Shown here piece after piece: positions 25,154-33,694 of a stretch of 64,000 bases of DNA (the first letter of the stretch is position 1; each line of letters starts with the position of its first letter). Made by a program: the position numbers and the translations under genes. The notes below the pieces were generated by a model, which did not search any database, was not told the DNA's origin, and worked only from the letters and a program-made list of their open reading frames with translations. This stretch comes from Clostridiales bacterium UBA7568. GTDB lineage: Bacteria; Bacillota; Clostridia; Oscillospirales; CAG-272. Location of the stretch: assembly GCA_002479075.1 (NCBI GenBank), contig DLLG01000011.1:16019-80018 (forward strand), given 5' to 3'.

Positions 25154-25570
25154 ATGGATAATCATACCGAAGAACAGCGGCGTAAAAATATGCAAGCTGT
25201 AAAGAATAAAGACTCCAAAATCGAAGTTATGTTACGTAAGGAATTGTGGGAACGAGGACTACGATATCAAAAGAACAGCAAAAAAGTTTTCGGCAAACCC
25301 GATATTGTATTTATCGGCAAGAAAGTCGCCGTCTTTTGCGATAGCGAGTTTTGGCACGGATATGATTGGGATAACAAAAAGCAAGAAATAAAGTCTCGGC
25401 GAGAATTTTGGATCCCCAAAATCGAACGAAACATACAACGAGATATAGAGGTAAACGAGAGACTCAAAACCGAGGACTGGACTGTTTTAAGGTTTTGGGG
25501 AAACGATATAAAGAAAAATTTGACTGTTTGTGCTGATAAAATTGAAAAGGCGGTAAAAGAAAATGTCTAA
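25154..25570 (+). CDS. vsr: Very short patch repair endonuclease (Vsr)
   Basis: 138 residues. NMQAVKNKDSKIEVMLRKELWERGLRYQ, then GKPDIVFIGKKVAVFCDSEFWHGYDW, are the Vsr core with catalytic Asp and His. WIPKIERNIQRDIEVNERL follows. Vsr nicks at T:G mismatches left when 5-methylcytosine deaminates, protecting methylated sites from mutation. It accompanies the C5-methylase whose gene it overlaps by 8 nt. ATG at 25154 follows TAGGAG. First gene of a seven-gene operon. Confidence 0.93.
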   Translation: MDNHTEEQRRKNMQAVKNKDSKIEVMLRKELWERGLRYQKNSKKVFGKPDIVFIGKKVAVFCDSEFWHGYDWDNKKQEIKSRREFWIPKIERNIQRDIEVNERLKTEDWTVLRFWGNDIKKNLTVCADKIEKAVKENV

Positions 25571-26567
25571 ACTGAAATCAATTGATTTGTTTGCCGGTAT
25601 CGGCGGTATTCGGCTTGGTTTTGATAAAGCATTTAAAGAAGATATTGAAACGGTTTTCGTTAGCGAATGGGATGAATTTGCTCAAAAAACCTACAAAGCA
25701 AATTTTGAAGACAGTTTCGAAATCGCAGGAGACATTACCAAAATCGACGAAAAAGAAATCCCTTCATTTGATATTTGTTTAGCAGGTTTCCCATGTCAGG
25801 CATTTAGTCTCGCCGGGCATAGAATGGGATTCGACGACAATTACAAAGGATTATGCAGAGGAACTCTGTTTATGGATGTTGCCCGAATTTGTGAATATCA
25901 CAAACCGAAAGTTATCTTCTGTGAAAATGTTAAGGGTTTGGTTATACACGACAAAGGTAGAACTTTTAAGATTATCTGTAAGACATTTGAAGATTTAGGA
26001 TACAGAGTGTTTTATCAAGTTCTAAACAGTAAAAATTACGGTGTGCCGCAAAATAGAGAAAGAATTTATATTGTTGCATTCAGGAATGATATTGCGCCCG
26101 ATGAATTTGTCTTTCCGGACATTATAGATGACAGCAAACGATTGTGGGATATCAGAGAAGAAAAACCTGTGCCTGCAAAATATTATCTTAGCGATGTTTA
26201 TCTGGATACACTTAGAAAGCATAAAGCTCGACACGAATCTAAAGGTAACGGATTTGGTTATGAAATTCGTGATTGGAGCGATATTGCAGGAGCAATCGTA
26301 TGCGGTGGTATGGGTAGAGAAAGAAACCTCGTTATTGACAAGCGTCAAAAGAACCTTGTTCCCACAACGCATATTAAAGGAAACATCAATAAAGAAGGTA
26401 TTCGTAAAATGACACCTCGTGAATGGGCCCGTTTACAAGGATTTCCTGACAGCTTTGTTCTTCCCCTTGCCGATACACACCTATACAAGCAGTTTGGAAA
26501 CAGTGTTACTGTTAATGTTATTGAAGCTATTGCAAATAAAATCAAGGAGGTTTTGACAAATGCCTGA
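25563..26567 (+). CDS. DNA (cytosine-5) methyltransferase, restriction-associated (M1)
   Basis: 334 residues with the C5-methylase motifs in order: I DLFAGIGGIRLGF, IV AGFPCQAFSLAGH with the catalytic Cys, VI FCENVKGL, VIII PQNRERIYIVAF, then MTPREWARLQGFP and X YKQFGNSVTVNVI. The target-recognition region lies around residues 195-260. It should protect the host from the HpaII-type enzyme encoded immediately downstream, with an 8-nt overlap. Vsr is on its other side. Confidence 0.95.
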   Translation: MSKLKSIDLFAGIGGIRLGFDKAFKEDIETVFVSEWDEFAQKTYKANFEDSFEIAGDITKIDEKEIPSFDICLAGFPCQAFSLAGHRMGFDDNYKGLCRGTLFMDVARICEYHKPKVIFCENVKGLVIHDKGRTFKIICKTFEDLGYRVFYQVLNSKNYGVPQNRERIYIVAFRNDIAPDEFVFPDIIDDSKRLWDIREEKPVPAKYYLSDVYLDTLRKHKARHESKGNGFGYEIRDWSDIAGAIVCGGMGRERNLVIDKRQKNLVPTTHIKGNINKEGIRKMTPREWARLQGFPDSFVLPLADTHLYKQFGNSVTVNVIEAIANKIKEVLTNA

Positions 26568-27756
26568 TTTGTGCGGAAATAAAGGCGAATGGTCAGAAAT
26601 ATATATTTTTCTTAAACTTATGAGCGACGGAAAAGTATATGCCGCTGATAAAAACATGAATCGCTTAACAAATGTTTTTCTCAATATTATTAAAATCATA
26701 CGTGAGGAATACAAAAATCAAAAATATGAATATTACACAGGCCCTGTCGTTAAAATCTTCTTGAATGAAACTGAAGTAGGACCAGATGTAAATATAACCG
26801 ATTTTCAGACGGCAAGAGATCAACTTTGGAATGTGCTGAAAAATGCTACTCGTGGAAACGGTATTACTTGTGATACTGTCGAGACATTCCTGAGTTCAAT
26901 CTATGTTACAAAATTAAAAGCGCCTGCGGCACAACAAAATGAATTTTTTGGTGGTACACAAGATATAACCATGCAAGTTCAAGATTACAGAAATGGTATT
27001 GCATCTGTTATTGGATTTTCGTGCAAATCCGACTTTACCGCAAAATCCACTTTGTTTAACGCAAGCAAAGATAACACAAATTTCACATTCGAAATCGTTG
27101 GTAATATTGATGACACCTTGATGAATCGATTCAACAATACATATACCATACGAAACAAGAAGAATAAAGAAACCGGGTTAATGGAGCCACATGAGGTTAT
27201 AGCAATTCGGGAACGCATACAACTTTTAAAAGCTGCTGAATGTGATATTGTTTACAGCAATATGCCCGTAAACAGTGCAAAACGGAATTTAATACTTTCA
27301 GGCGGTAACGAAATGCCGTTGATAGTCGCTAACATGCTTAAAGCCTATTACTTTGAGGGAGAAGGTCAAGCGGCAAATTCATCTATTGAATATGCATTAG
27401 ATTATGTTGTTCGCAATAATTCTGCAGAATATGAATTTGACGATACAGCGAGCATGTACAGAAGAAAGATCGGAACACTTTTGTATGATATGTTTACCGG
27501 AATGCGTTTAGCTAAGGCTTGGGATGGCAGAAGCAGTGTAAATGGTGGATATATCGTTGCAAAAGACGATGGCGATGTTGTTGCGTATCACTCTTGCATG
27601 GCTGACGAGTTTAAAGATTTTCTTATTCACCAATTAGGATTTGAATCTCCTTCTGCATCAAGACATCAATATATACAGATATACAAAGATAATGGAAAGT
27701 ATTATTTGAAATTAAATCTTCAGGTAAGATTTAAGGGCGTTTCTGACGAAGAATAA
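26560..27756 (+). CDS. HpaII-family type II restriction endonuclease
   Basis: 398 residues, slightly longer than HpaII (358). It opens with NKGEWSEIYIFLKLMSDGKVY, the family start. The catalytic region is around GIASVIGFSCKSDFTAKSTLFNAS, where the D/E-x-K-like core and 'FSxKS...TLFNAS' phrase are recognisable; the C-terminal YIQIYKDNGKYYLKLNLQVRFK is also conserved. HpaII cuts CCGG. Whether this protein has the same site is not determinable here. Confidence 0.88.
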   Translation: MPDLCGNKGEWSEIYIFLKLMSDGKVYAADKNMNRLTNVFLNIIKIIREEYKNQKYEYYTGPVVKIFLNETEVGPDVNITDFQTARDQLWNVLKNATRGNGITCDTVETFLSSIYVTKLKAPAAQQNEFFGGTQDITMQVQDYRNGIASVIGFSCKSDFTAKSTLFNASKDNTNFTFEIVGNIDDTLMNRFNNTYTIRNKKNKETGLMEPHEVIAIRERIQLLKAAECDIVYSNMPVNSAKRNLILSGGNEMPLIVANMLKAYYFEGEGQAANSSIEYALDYVVRNNSAEYEFDDTASMYRRKIGTLLYDMFTGMRLAKAWDGRSSVNGGYIVAKDDGDVVAYHSCMADEFKDFLIHQLGFESPSASRHQYIQIYKDNGKYYLKLNLQVRFKGVSDEE

Positions 27757-27783
27757 CTTGACTAAAATTGAAAGGGAAATCCC

Positions 27784-28722
27784 ATGAAAGTTGGTAGTTT
27801 ATTCTCAGGCATAGGCGGGATTGACTTAGGGTTCGCTCAAGCCGGATTTCAAATTTGCTGGGCTAACGAAATTGATCCGGATGCTTGCAAAACCTATAGA
27901 CTCAACTTTCCGTCAACTCGTTTGATTGAGGGAGACATAAAAGATATTGAGCCCCGCTCATTAGAACCAGTTGATGTGATAACCGCCGGATTTCCATGCC
28001 AATCGTTTTCCGTTTGTGGAAATCAAAAAGGTTTTAATGATAAACGAGGGAATTTATTCTTTGAAATAATGAGAATAATTGATGTGCTCAATCCAGTAAT
28101 TGTTTTCTTAGAAAATGTCGCTAACCTTACGGAACATGACAACGGAAGAACTTTTAATGTTATTCATAACGAGTTAGTGTGCAGAGATTATTCTATCAGA
28201 TACGTTATAGCCGATGCTTGCGATTATGGTATCCCTCAACATCGCACAAGAACATATATAGTTGCATTTAAATCGCAAGAAATGTGTGATAACTTTAAAT
28301 TCCCTGACAAATGCATACTTGAAAAGCGGATATTTGGTATTATCGATAAAACCGCAAAAGTTGAAGATTCTTATTATTTAAAAAAAGATTCTAATCAGTA
28401 TCGAAAACTAACTGAATTTATCAAGGATGATAAGCAAATATATCGTTTTTCGGATTATGGTATTCAGTCAAGTAAAGACGGAATATCTTTCACGTTAAAA
28501 GCGAATATGGGCACTTGGAGAGAACGGGTTCCGTATATAAAAGACAATTATGGCATTAGGAAGATTACCCCTTACGAATGCTTAGCATTACAAGGGTTTT
28601 CTCAAGGATATCATTTTCCCAAAATCCCGATATCAAGTGCATATAAACAATGCGGTAATAGCGTTGTTGTGCCAGTAGTTAAAGGAATAGCCGAGCAGAT
28701 AGCGATAGTAATTGCACCATAG
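27784..28722 (+). CDS. Second DNA (cytosine-5) methyltransferase (M2)
   Basis: 312 residues: motif I SLFSGIGGIDLGF, IV AGFPCQSFSVCGN, VI FLENVANL, VIII PQHRTRTYIVAF, then YECLALQGF and YKQCGNSVVVPVV. It is clearly distinct from M1 in sequence and has a shorter recognition region (about 190-245). It starts 27 nt after the endonuclease stop. It may modify the other strand of an asymmetric site, provide a second specificity, or belong to the downstream ParB/ATPase module. Confidence 0.94.
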   Translation: MKVGSLFSGIGGIDLGFAQAGFQICWANEIDPDACKTYRLNFPSTRLIEGDIKDIEPRSLEPVDVITAGFPCQSFSVCGNQKGFNDKRGNLFFEIMRIIDVLNPVIVFLENVANLTEHDNGRTFNVIHNELVCRDYSIRYVIADACDYGIPQHRTRTYIVAFKSQEMCDNFKFPDKCILEKRIFGIIDKTAKVEDSYYLKKDSNQYRKLTEFIKDDKQIYRFSDYGIQSSKDGISFTLKANMGTWRERVPYIKDNYGIRKITPYECLALQGFSQGYHFPKIPISSAYKQCGNSVVVPVVKGIAEQIAIVIAP

Positions 28723-28745
28723 TATTAAATCAAAGGAGCATAAAA

Positions 28746-30149
28746 ATGGAGCGAGAAAATATTTCAATTGATCTATTATTACTTTCCGATGGAAATCCCA
28801 GATTAGATCCATCGTTGGGAGAAGACGAAGCTATTTTTAATATGGTTAATGACCAAAACGATAAGTTGTTTGAGCTCGCCTCTGATATTGTAAAACACGG
28901 ACTGAATCCATTAGATACAATAGGTGTTTATCCATCTGAAACATATCATGGTTTTTATGAAGTTGGCGAAGGTAACCGACGTATATGTGCATTAAAACTA
29001 TTGATTTCCCCTGGGCGCATTCAACATATTAATGGCAGTTTGTATTCAAAATTCCTGTCATTATCAAAGACATACTCCGCACCTAACTTGATAGAAGTGG
29101 GAGTATTCAATGATGAAATCTCTATGCGACATTGGATGGAAATTCGTCATATGGGTGAGCAAAGTGGTAAAGGATTATCAAAGTGGAATTCTGTACAAAA
29201 AGCTCGCTTTAATCGAATGCAAACGGGTTCTGATGCACTGCTTGATTTTTGGGACTGGATGATTGCGAATAGTATCCTTTCTGAAGCAGAAATCTTAAGT
29301 GTCACAAAAACCAATTGGCAACGTATTCTTCGTGAAAAGTATTTTCCATTTTTAAAAATTCAATATGACGGAAATTATTCTGTTTTACCTAAAGACATAG
29401 ATGTTTTCACATATCGAATCAGAGAAGTCCAAAAAAAGTTGGATGGGCAAACAGTGGCTATAGTGTATGACCAAATAAGGATTGAAGAATTTTTTAATTC
29501 TATTTCAAATGTGCTATACGGAAAGTCCTATCAAGAAGTAGTAAATGAAGAGTCGGAACAAATCGATATTCTTCCTCCTTTGCAAGAAACTAACATTAGT
29601 AACGAAACGGAACAAGTTGGTGACATTTCCACATCTCAAGGCAGCTCTGTTAGTGGTTCAACTATTGAAGAAAACGATGATAGCACCCTTTCTCAAACAA
29701 TATCAAATACTGTACAAACCATCGGAAGAGATGTTTTTAATGGTTGTGGCACAATTATTCCATATGGATATCCTATTCGCACTGACAATATGCGATTAAA
29801 TAAAATCATCAATGAACTTAAAAGAATAAATGCTGATGATTATCCAAATGCTTGTGGAACTCTTTTGAGAACACTTTTTGAACTTTCGGCAAAGGTATAT
29901 TTAGAAAAGCAGGATGGACAAGATCATACTGAAACCGAATTTTCACCAGCTATTAAACAAGCAGCTAATCTATTACGTCAGCAACGATGTATCGATAACA
30001 GTCAACATTCGGCCATTAATAGCGATATCGACAATTTAAGAAAGATTTTTAATGGTTATATGCATAATACTGAATCTTACCCAAGCAGCGAAGCACTTAA
30101 AAATTTCTTTAAATGCCACCGTGTGTTTATTCAAGAGTGTTTAAAGTAA
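28746..30149 (+). CDS. ParB/Srx-like N-domain protein with HEPN-like C-terminus
   Basis: 467 residues. The N-terminal 100 residues resemble a ParB/sulfiredoxin fold: ISIDLLLLSDGNPRLDP, LASDIVKHGLNPLDTIGVYP, then YEVGEGNRRICALKLL in place of the ParB GHRR box. A low-complexity Ser/Thr/Glu linker (about 270-325) leads to an all-helical domain with GTLLRTLFELSAKVYLEKQDG and LRKIFNGYMHNTESYPS, reminiscent of HEPN-type domains; that is a structural guess. Lies between M2 and an OLD-like ATPase, 23 and 15 nt away, so it probably works with them in defence. I know no named system with this set. Confidence 0.6.
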   Translation: MERENISIDLLLLSDGNPRLDPSLGEDEAIFNMVNDQNDKLFELASDIVKHGLNPLDTIGVYPSETYHGFYEVGEGNRRICALKLLISPGRIQHINGSLYSKFLSLSKTYSAPNLIEVGVFNDEISMRHWMEIRHMGEQSGKGLSKWNSVQKARFNRMQTGSDALLDFWDWMIANSILSEAEILSVTKTNWQRILREKYFPFLKIQYDGNYSVLPKDIDVFTYRIREVQKKLDGQTVAIVYDQIRIEEFFNSISNVLYGKSYQEVVNEESEQIDILPPLQETNISNETEQVGDISTSQGSSVSGSTIEENDDSTLSQTISNTVQTIGRDVFNGCGTIIPYGYPIRTDNMRLNKIINELKRINADDYPNACGTLLRTLFELSAKVYLEKQDGQDHTETEFSPAIKQAANLLRQQRCIDNSQHSAINSDIDNLRKIFNGYMHNTESYPSSEALKNFFKCHRVFIQECLK

Positions 30150-30164
30150 CAGGAAGGTGATATT

Positions 30165-31814
30165 GTGATTAAGAATATAAATATTATTCAATATCGAAAA
30201 CTCAAGGATTTGACTTTAGGTTTTACTAAAAATATTAATGCAATTTCAGGCACTAATGGTACTTGCAAAACATCATTATTGCATCTGTTAGGTAATTCTT
30301 TGCAAGCTCCAACGAAAACATGCAGTTGGATAACCGATGAGAAATGTTTGCCTATAATCAAAGCTGTAAATAATGTGACGAATCCAAAGGTTGAAAGTCT
30401 TACTCGTGGAGATCAAACATATAATGATCCCGCTCACGGAGTAAAAGGTCCTTTATTTTCAGTTGATTATTATGGTGCAGAATCCTTAAACTTCAGACGT
30501 CATAATTCTACGCAAATGACTCGTTATGCCGTAAAACCAAAATATCAACCGGGAACAAAAGACACATTACCATATTGCCCTGTAATTTATTTAGGACTTT
30601 CAAGATTAGTGCCTTTTGGTGAGTTTCAGAATGATGATGCATTATCTAACATAAAGAAGAAACTGCCTCAATCATATCAAGATGAAATTGCCGAACTGTA
30701 CAAAAAATTCACCAATTATGAAATCTTATTTAATGCCACTAAACAGATGGGCGACATAAAGGTAAGAAGTGAATTTTCAAGCAATGTAGAAGGTATCGAC
30801 TCTAATACAATATCTGCTGGTGAGGACAACTTGAGCATTATACTCACAGCACTTATTTCACTAAAATACTATTATGAATCTATATCTTCTGCTAATGACG
30901 TAGAGAGTGTTCTCTTGATTGACGAAATGGATGCAACATTACATCCCGCCTTCCAAATTAAACTTTTGAATTTATTCCGTGAAATGTCTGAAGCATATAA
31001 GATGCAGGTGGTATTCACAACACATAGTATGTCTCTTTTGGAAGAGATGCTTGCAAAAAAGGACAATGTACTATATTTAATTGATAATGTAACTTCAGTT
31101 TTCCAAATGGAAGATCCTGATATCTACAAAATCAAAATGCATTTACAATCCTTAACGCAAGAAGACATCTATGAAGATAAAGTAATACCTTTATTTACCG
31201 AAGATGATGAGGCACGCTGCTTGCTTGAATTACTTTTTGATTACTATCAGAAAACATATTCTGAGTTCCGAAATGTTAGCGGGCTGTTCCACAAGGTTCT
31301 CACTAACATTAGTGCAGAAAACTTAACAGGAATATTCACAGACAGTAAACTTTTACATACTACAATGCGGTCTATTTGTGTTTTGGATGGCGACCACAAG
31401 TCTGATATAACAAACTTCATTGTGGCTCTTCCCGGAAAGGCCGCTCCCGAAGCGGTATTGTTAAATTATATTGAGAAGCTTTATGATGATGACGATCCTT
31501 TTTGGAGAGATAGAACCATAGTTGACAAAGGTTATACAAAAAACTACTATATTACTAATATAAAAAATATAGTTGATAATTTTGAAGCAGATCTTGTTAG
31601 ATTGCACGAAAACGGCGAGTCTGCCAAAGGAAAACGCCGAGCGTTCAATAAAAAACTTTTTAATGATAACCAAAACTTTTTCAAGTTAGTATTCAAACAT
31701 TGGATTCATAATCCCATAAACAAATCCGAAGTTGAGCGCTTCTATAACGAACTTCATATCTTATTCCTGAAAGTAGCGCCTTATCACGAAATTAATCCAA
31801 AGGAATGGGCATAA
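30165..31814 (+). CDS. OLD-like ATPase with TOPRIM-like C-terminus
   Basis: 549 residues, GTG start after AGGAAGGTG. N-terminal ABC/SMC-type head: Walker A variant SGTNGTCKTSLLH (a Cys where Gly is usual before the Lys), a degenerate signature ISAGEDNLSIIL, Walker B VLLIDEMDATLHP and H-loop FTTHSMSLLE. The C-terminus has VIPLFTEDDEARCLLELL and ICVLDGDHKSD...ALPGKAAPEAVLLNYI, which fit the first acidic and the DxD motifs of a TOPRIM nuclease as in OLD proteins. This is an ATPase-nuclease architecture like GajA of Gabija, but without a helicase partner and with a ParB-like one instead. Confidence 0.68.
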   Translation: MIKNINIIQYRKLKDLTLGFTKNINAISGTNGTCKTSLLHLLGNSLQAPTKTCSWITDEKCLPIIKAVNNVTNPKVESLTRGDQTYNDPAHGVKGPLFSVDYYGAESLNFRRHNSTQMTRYAVKPKYQPGTKDTLPYCPVIYLGLSRLVPFGEFQNDDALSNIKKKLPQSYQDEIAELYKKFTNYEILFNATKQMGDIKVRSEFSSNVEGIDSNTISAGEDNLSIILTALISLKYYYESISSANDVESVLLIDEMDATLHPAFQIKLLNLFREMSEAYKMQVVFTTHSMSLLEEMLAKKDNVLYLIDNVTSVFQMEDPDIYKIKMHLQSLTQEDIYEDKVIPLFTEDDEARCLLELLFDYYQKTYSEFRNVSGLFHKVLTNISAENLTGIFTDSKLLHTTMRSICVLDGDHKSDITNFIVALPGKAAPEAVLLNYIEKLYDDDDPFWRDRTIVDKGYTKNYYITNIKNIVDNFEADLVRLHENGESAKGKRRAFNKKLFNDNQNFFKLVFKHWIHNPINKSEVERFYNELHILFLKVAPYHEINPKEWA

Positions 31815-31835
31815 CACATGAAAGGAGGAAATAAT

Positions 31836-32696
31836 TTGCCACTAACACCATCACCGCTTAGATATCCTGGCGGGAAAACTAAACTGTATAATTATGTTAA
31901 ATCAATTATAGAAGCTAATAATTTGATTGGAGAGACATATATCGAGCCTTTTGCCGGTGGATCGGGGTTGGCTTTAAAACTATTATTGAATAACGATGTG
32001 AAGAGAATTGTAATCAATGATTTGGATCCAGCGATATATGCGTTTTGGTATTGTGTGCTTAATCATCCTGATGAAATGTGCGATTTTGTTACTACAGTTT
32101 CGTTGACGGTTGAAGAATGGGATAATCAACACAGTATCTACGTCAATCAGCAAAATCACACTCAATTAGAATTAGCTAAAGCAACATTGTTTTTGAACAG
32201 AACCAATGTGTCTGGTGTTATTACTGGCGGTGTGATTGGAAAGCGAGATCAAACCGGTAAGTACAAAATAGACGCTCGTTTTAACAGAGAAGAACTTGCA
32301 AGGAAAATACGAACAATATCTGCATTATCAAATAAAATTGATTTGTATAATTTAGATGCTGTGACTTTTTTGCAAAATGAACTGCACCATTATTACAAAG
32401 CCTTTATCAACTTTGATCCTCCATATGTGGTCAAGGGTGGTCAATTATATAAGAACTCCTTTACAGAGGAGGATCACCGATCGCTTAGAAACCAAATTGC
32501 CAAGTGCAAAAGAAAATGGATAGTCACGTATGATATGTGTGATCTAGTTGCGAAACTTTATTCTGGCTTTAGAAGAAGTACTGTAGATATTTACTATAGT
32601 GCAAATGGAGCAAAAAAAGCTAAGGAATATATCTTCTTTAGTAATAATTTAATATTGCCCGAAGACACAACTTTTATAAAAGACAATGAGAATTGA
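31836..32696 (+). CDS. Dam-type DNA adenine N6-methyltransferase
   Basis: About 286 residues. LRYPGGKTKLYNYV (motif X), YIEPFAGGSGLALKLL (motif I), the recognition region with FLNRTNVSGVITGG, and the catalytic FINFDPPYVVKG (motif IV, DPPY) are in Dam-family order. I chose the TTG at 31836 because AAAGGAGG ends 7 nt upstream; an ATG at 31818 reads through that ribosome site and would add six residues. Last gene of the defence operon. Likely self-protection for the ParB/ATPase pair. Confidence 0.9.
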   Translation: MPLTPSPLRYPGGKTKLYNYVKSIIEANNLIGETYIEPFAGGSGLALKLLLNNDVKRIVINDLDPAIYAFWYCVLNHPDEMCDFVTTVSLTVEEWDNQHSIYVNQQNHTQLELAKATLFLNRTNVSGVITGGVIGKRDQTGKYKIDARFNREELARKIRTISALSNKIDLYNLDAVTFLQNELHHYYKAFINFDPPYVVKGGQLYKNSFTEEDHRSLRNQIAKCKRKWIVTYDMCDLVAKLYSGFRRSTVDIYYSANGAKKAKEYIFFSNNLILPEDTTFIKDNEN

Positions 32697-32713
32697 CGAT
32701 TCCACAGACAAAT

Positions 32714-32744
32714 ACAGGCACGAGAGAATGACTCCCGTGCCTGT
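32714..32744. terminator. Hairpin between convergent operons
   Basis: ACAGGCACG/CGTGCCTGT with inner GAG/CTC pairs, between dam and the minus-strand small genes. It has only a weak T-rich tail on plus. Confidence 0.55.
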
Positions 32745-32746
32745 TA

Positions 32747-32893
32747 TCATTTTATGTATTTGATTATAAGTTCATCGACGCCGTCGGTGTATTTGCCTTG
32801 GGAAATTAGCTTATTGCGGTATTCAAGCAAGCATTGAAGGATGAAATGGTGTTCTACGTCGGTTAGGCGAAGGTAATATTTCCGTTTTCTCAT
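32747..32893 (-). CDS. 48-residue conserved transposon-type small protein
   Basis: Reads MRKRKYYLRLTDVEHHFILQ and on to a TGA, basic with a helical centre. It overlaps the stop of the tnpV-like gene by 4 nt (ATGA), which supports real translation. Small proteins of this type sit beside TnpV on Firmicute elements. Function unknown. Confidence 0.65.
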   Translation of the reverse strand: MRKRKYYLRLTDVEHHFILQCLLEYRNKLISQGKYTDGVDELIIKYIK

Positions 32894-33261
32894 ACGTACA
32901 CCACATCGGAATAGACAGTTTCAATCACACGCTCTCGGACGTTATTCATTTTCTGCACCCACTTCATTTGGTCGGTGGCTTTGAGGTGTTCGGTAATGTC
33001 TTCCTTTTCGGCGTGTTCTTTTACGAGCCGAGAAAAGAGGCTCTGCGCTTGTTCTTCGATATCTGCAAGGTGGGAATGGAGCTTGCCGGAAGTGAGCAGA
33101 TTATAATACAAAATTTTGCGGTGGTGCTTTATGTAGTTTAGTCTGCGCTGCCCCCATACGCCGATGGGGCGTTCTTCTTCAGTGGGTGGAAGCAGATTCG
33201 GCAAGCGGTAATCGCCTTGCATAGTGTAAGTTCCGCCTTGTTGTTCAAAGATTGATTTCAT
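32890..33261 (-). CDS. TnpV-like transposon-encoded protein
   Basis: 123 residues: GDYRLPNLLPPTEEERPIGVWGQRRLNYIKHHRKILYYNLLTSGKL matches the TnpV family known from Tn4451-type mobilisable transposons. No catalytic motif is recognisable and the family role is unclear. Overlaps the 48-residue gene by 4 nt. Confidence 0.78.
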   Translation of the reverse strand: MKSIFEQQGGTYTMQGDYRLPNLLPPTEEERPIGVWGQRRLNYIKHHRKILYYNLLTSGKLHSHLADIEEQAQSLFSRLVKEHAEKEDITEHLKATDQMKWVQKMNNVRERVIETVYSDVVYV

Positions 33262-33274
33262 ATGTAATCCTCCT

Positions 33275-33577
33275 TTACGATTCCTTCAGCAAATCCTCAA
33301 ACGGTGTTTCGGTGGAGATGAACGCATCGTAGGCAAAGTTCGCCCCTAAACGGAATCCCATAATGAAACTATCAAGATTGGATTCGCCGTTTACAACACC
33401 CCAGGCGTTCACATAGTCGAGGAACCATTTCTTCTGTTCATTGTGCAGAGCGTTGGTTAGCAAATCTTCGTTCTTCATAAGAATTTCCATTTGCTTCTTC
33501 ACTGCTTTGTTCTGTTTGGTACTGCGTGCCTGCGGATCGATGTTGCCGTAATAAAACTCTTCAATAAATCGTGCCAT
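33275..33577 (-). CDS. DUF6809-like small protein
   Basis: 100 residues, mainly helical: FIEEFYYGNIDPQARSTKQN is a recurrent N-terminus of small element-borne proteins, and NLDSFIMGFRLGANFAYDAF is the conserved tail. The frame extends 37 codons upstream, but the ATG at 33577 follows AAGGGGGG. Located 13 nt before tnpV. Function unknown. Confidence 0.65.
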   Translation of the reverse strand: MARFIEEFYYGNIDPQARSTKQNKAVKKQMEILMKNEDLLTNALHNEQKKWFLDYVNAWGVVNGESNLDSFIMGFRLGANFAYDAFISTETPFEDLLKES

Positions 33578-33656
33578 TGTTTGCACCCCCCTTACGGCTA
33601 TAGTGTAGCAAAAAACTTTTTGGAGTGCGATTGTGCAAATTTTGAAATCGCACATA

Positions 33657-33686
33657 GAAAAAGCACCCGCCCGAAGGCAGGTGCTC
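33657..33686 (-). terminator. Terminator of the dual-HTH gene
   Basis: Minus-strand AGCACC-GCC, loop TTCG, GGC-GGTGCT, then TTTTTC. Confidence 0.85.
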
Positions 33687-33694
33687 AAAAGCTG

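Noticed and set aside
31818..31835. ATG at 31818 as the Dam start
   Set aside because: Its first codons are the ribosome site itself and spacing favours the TTG at 31836, though the ATG cannot be excluded.
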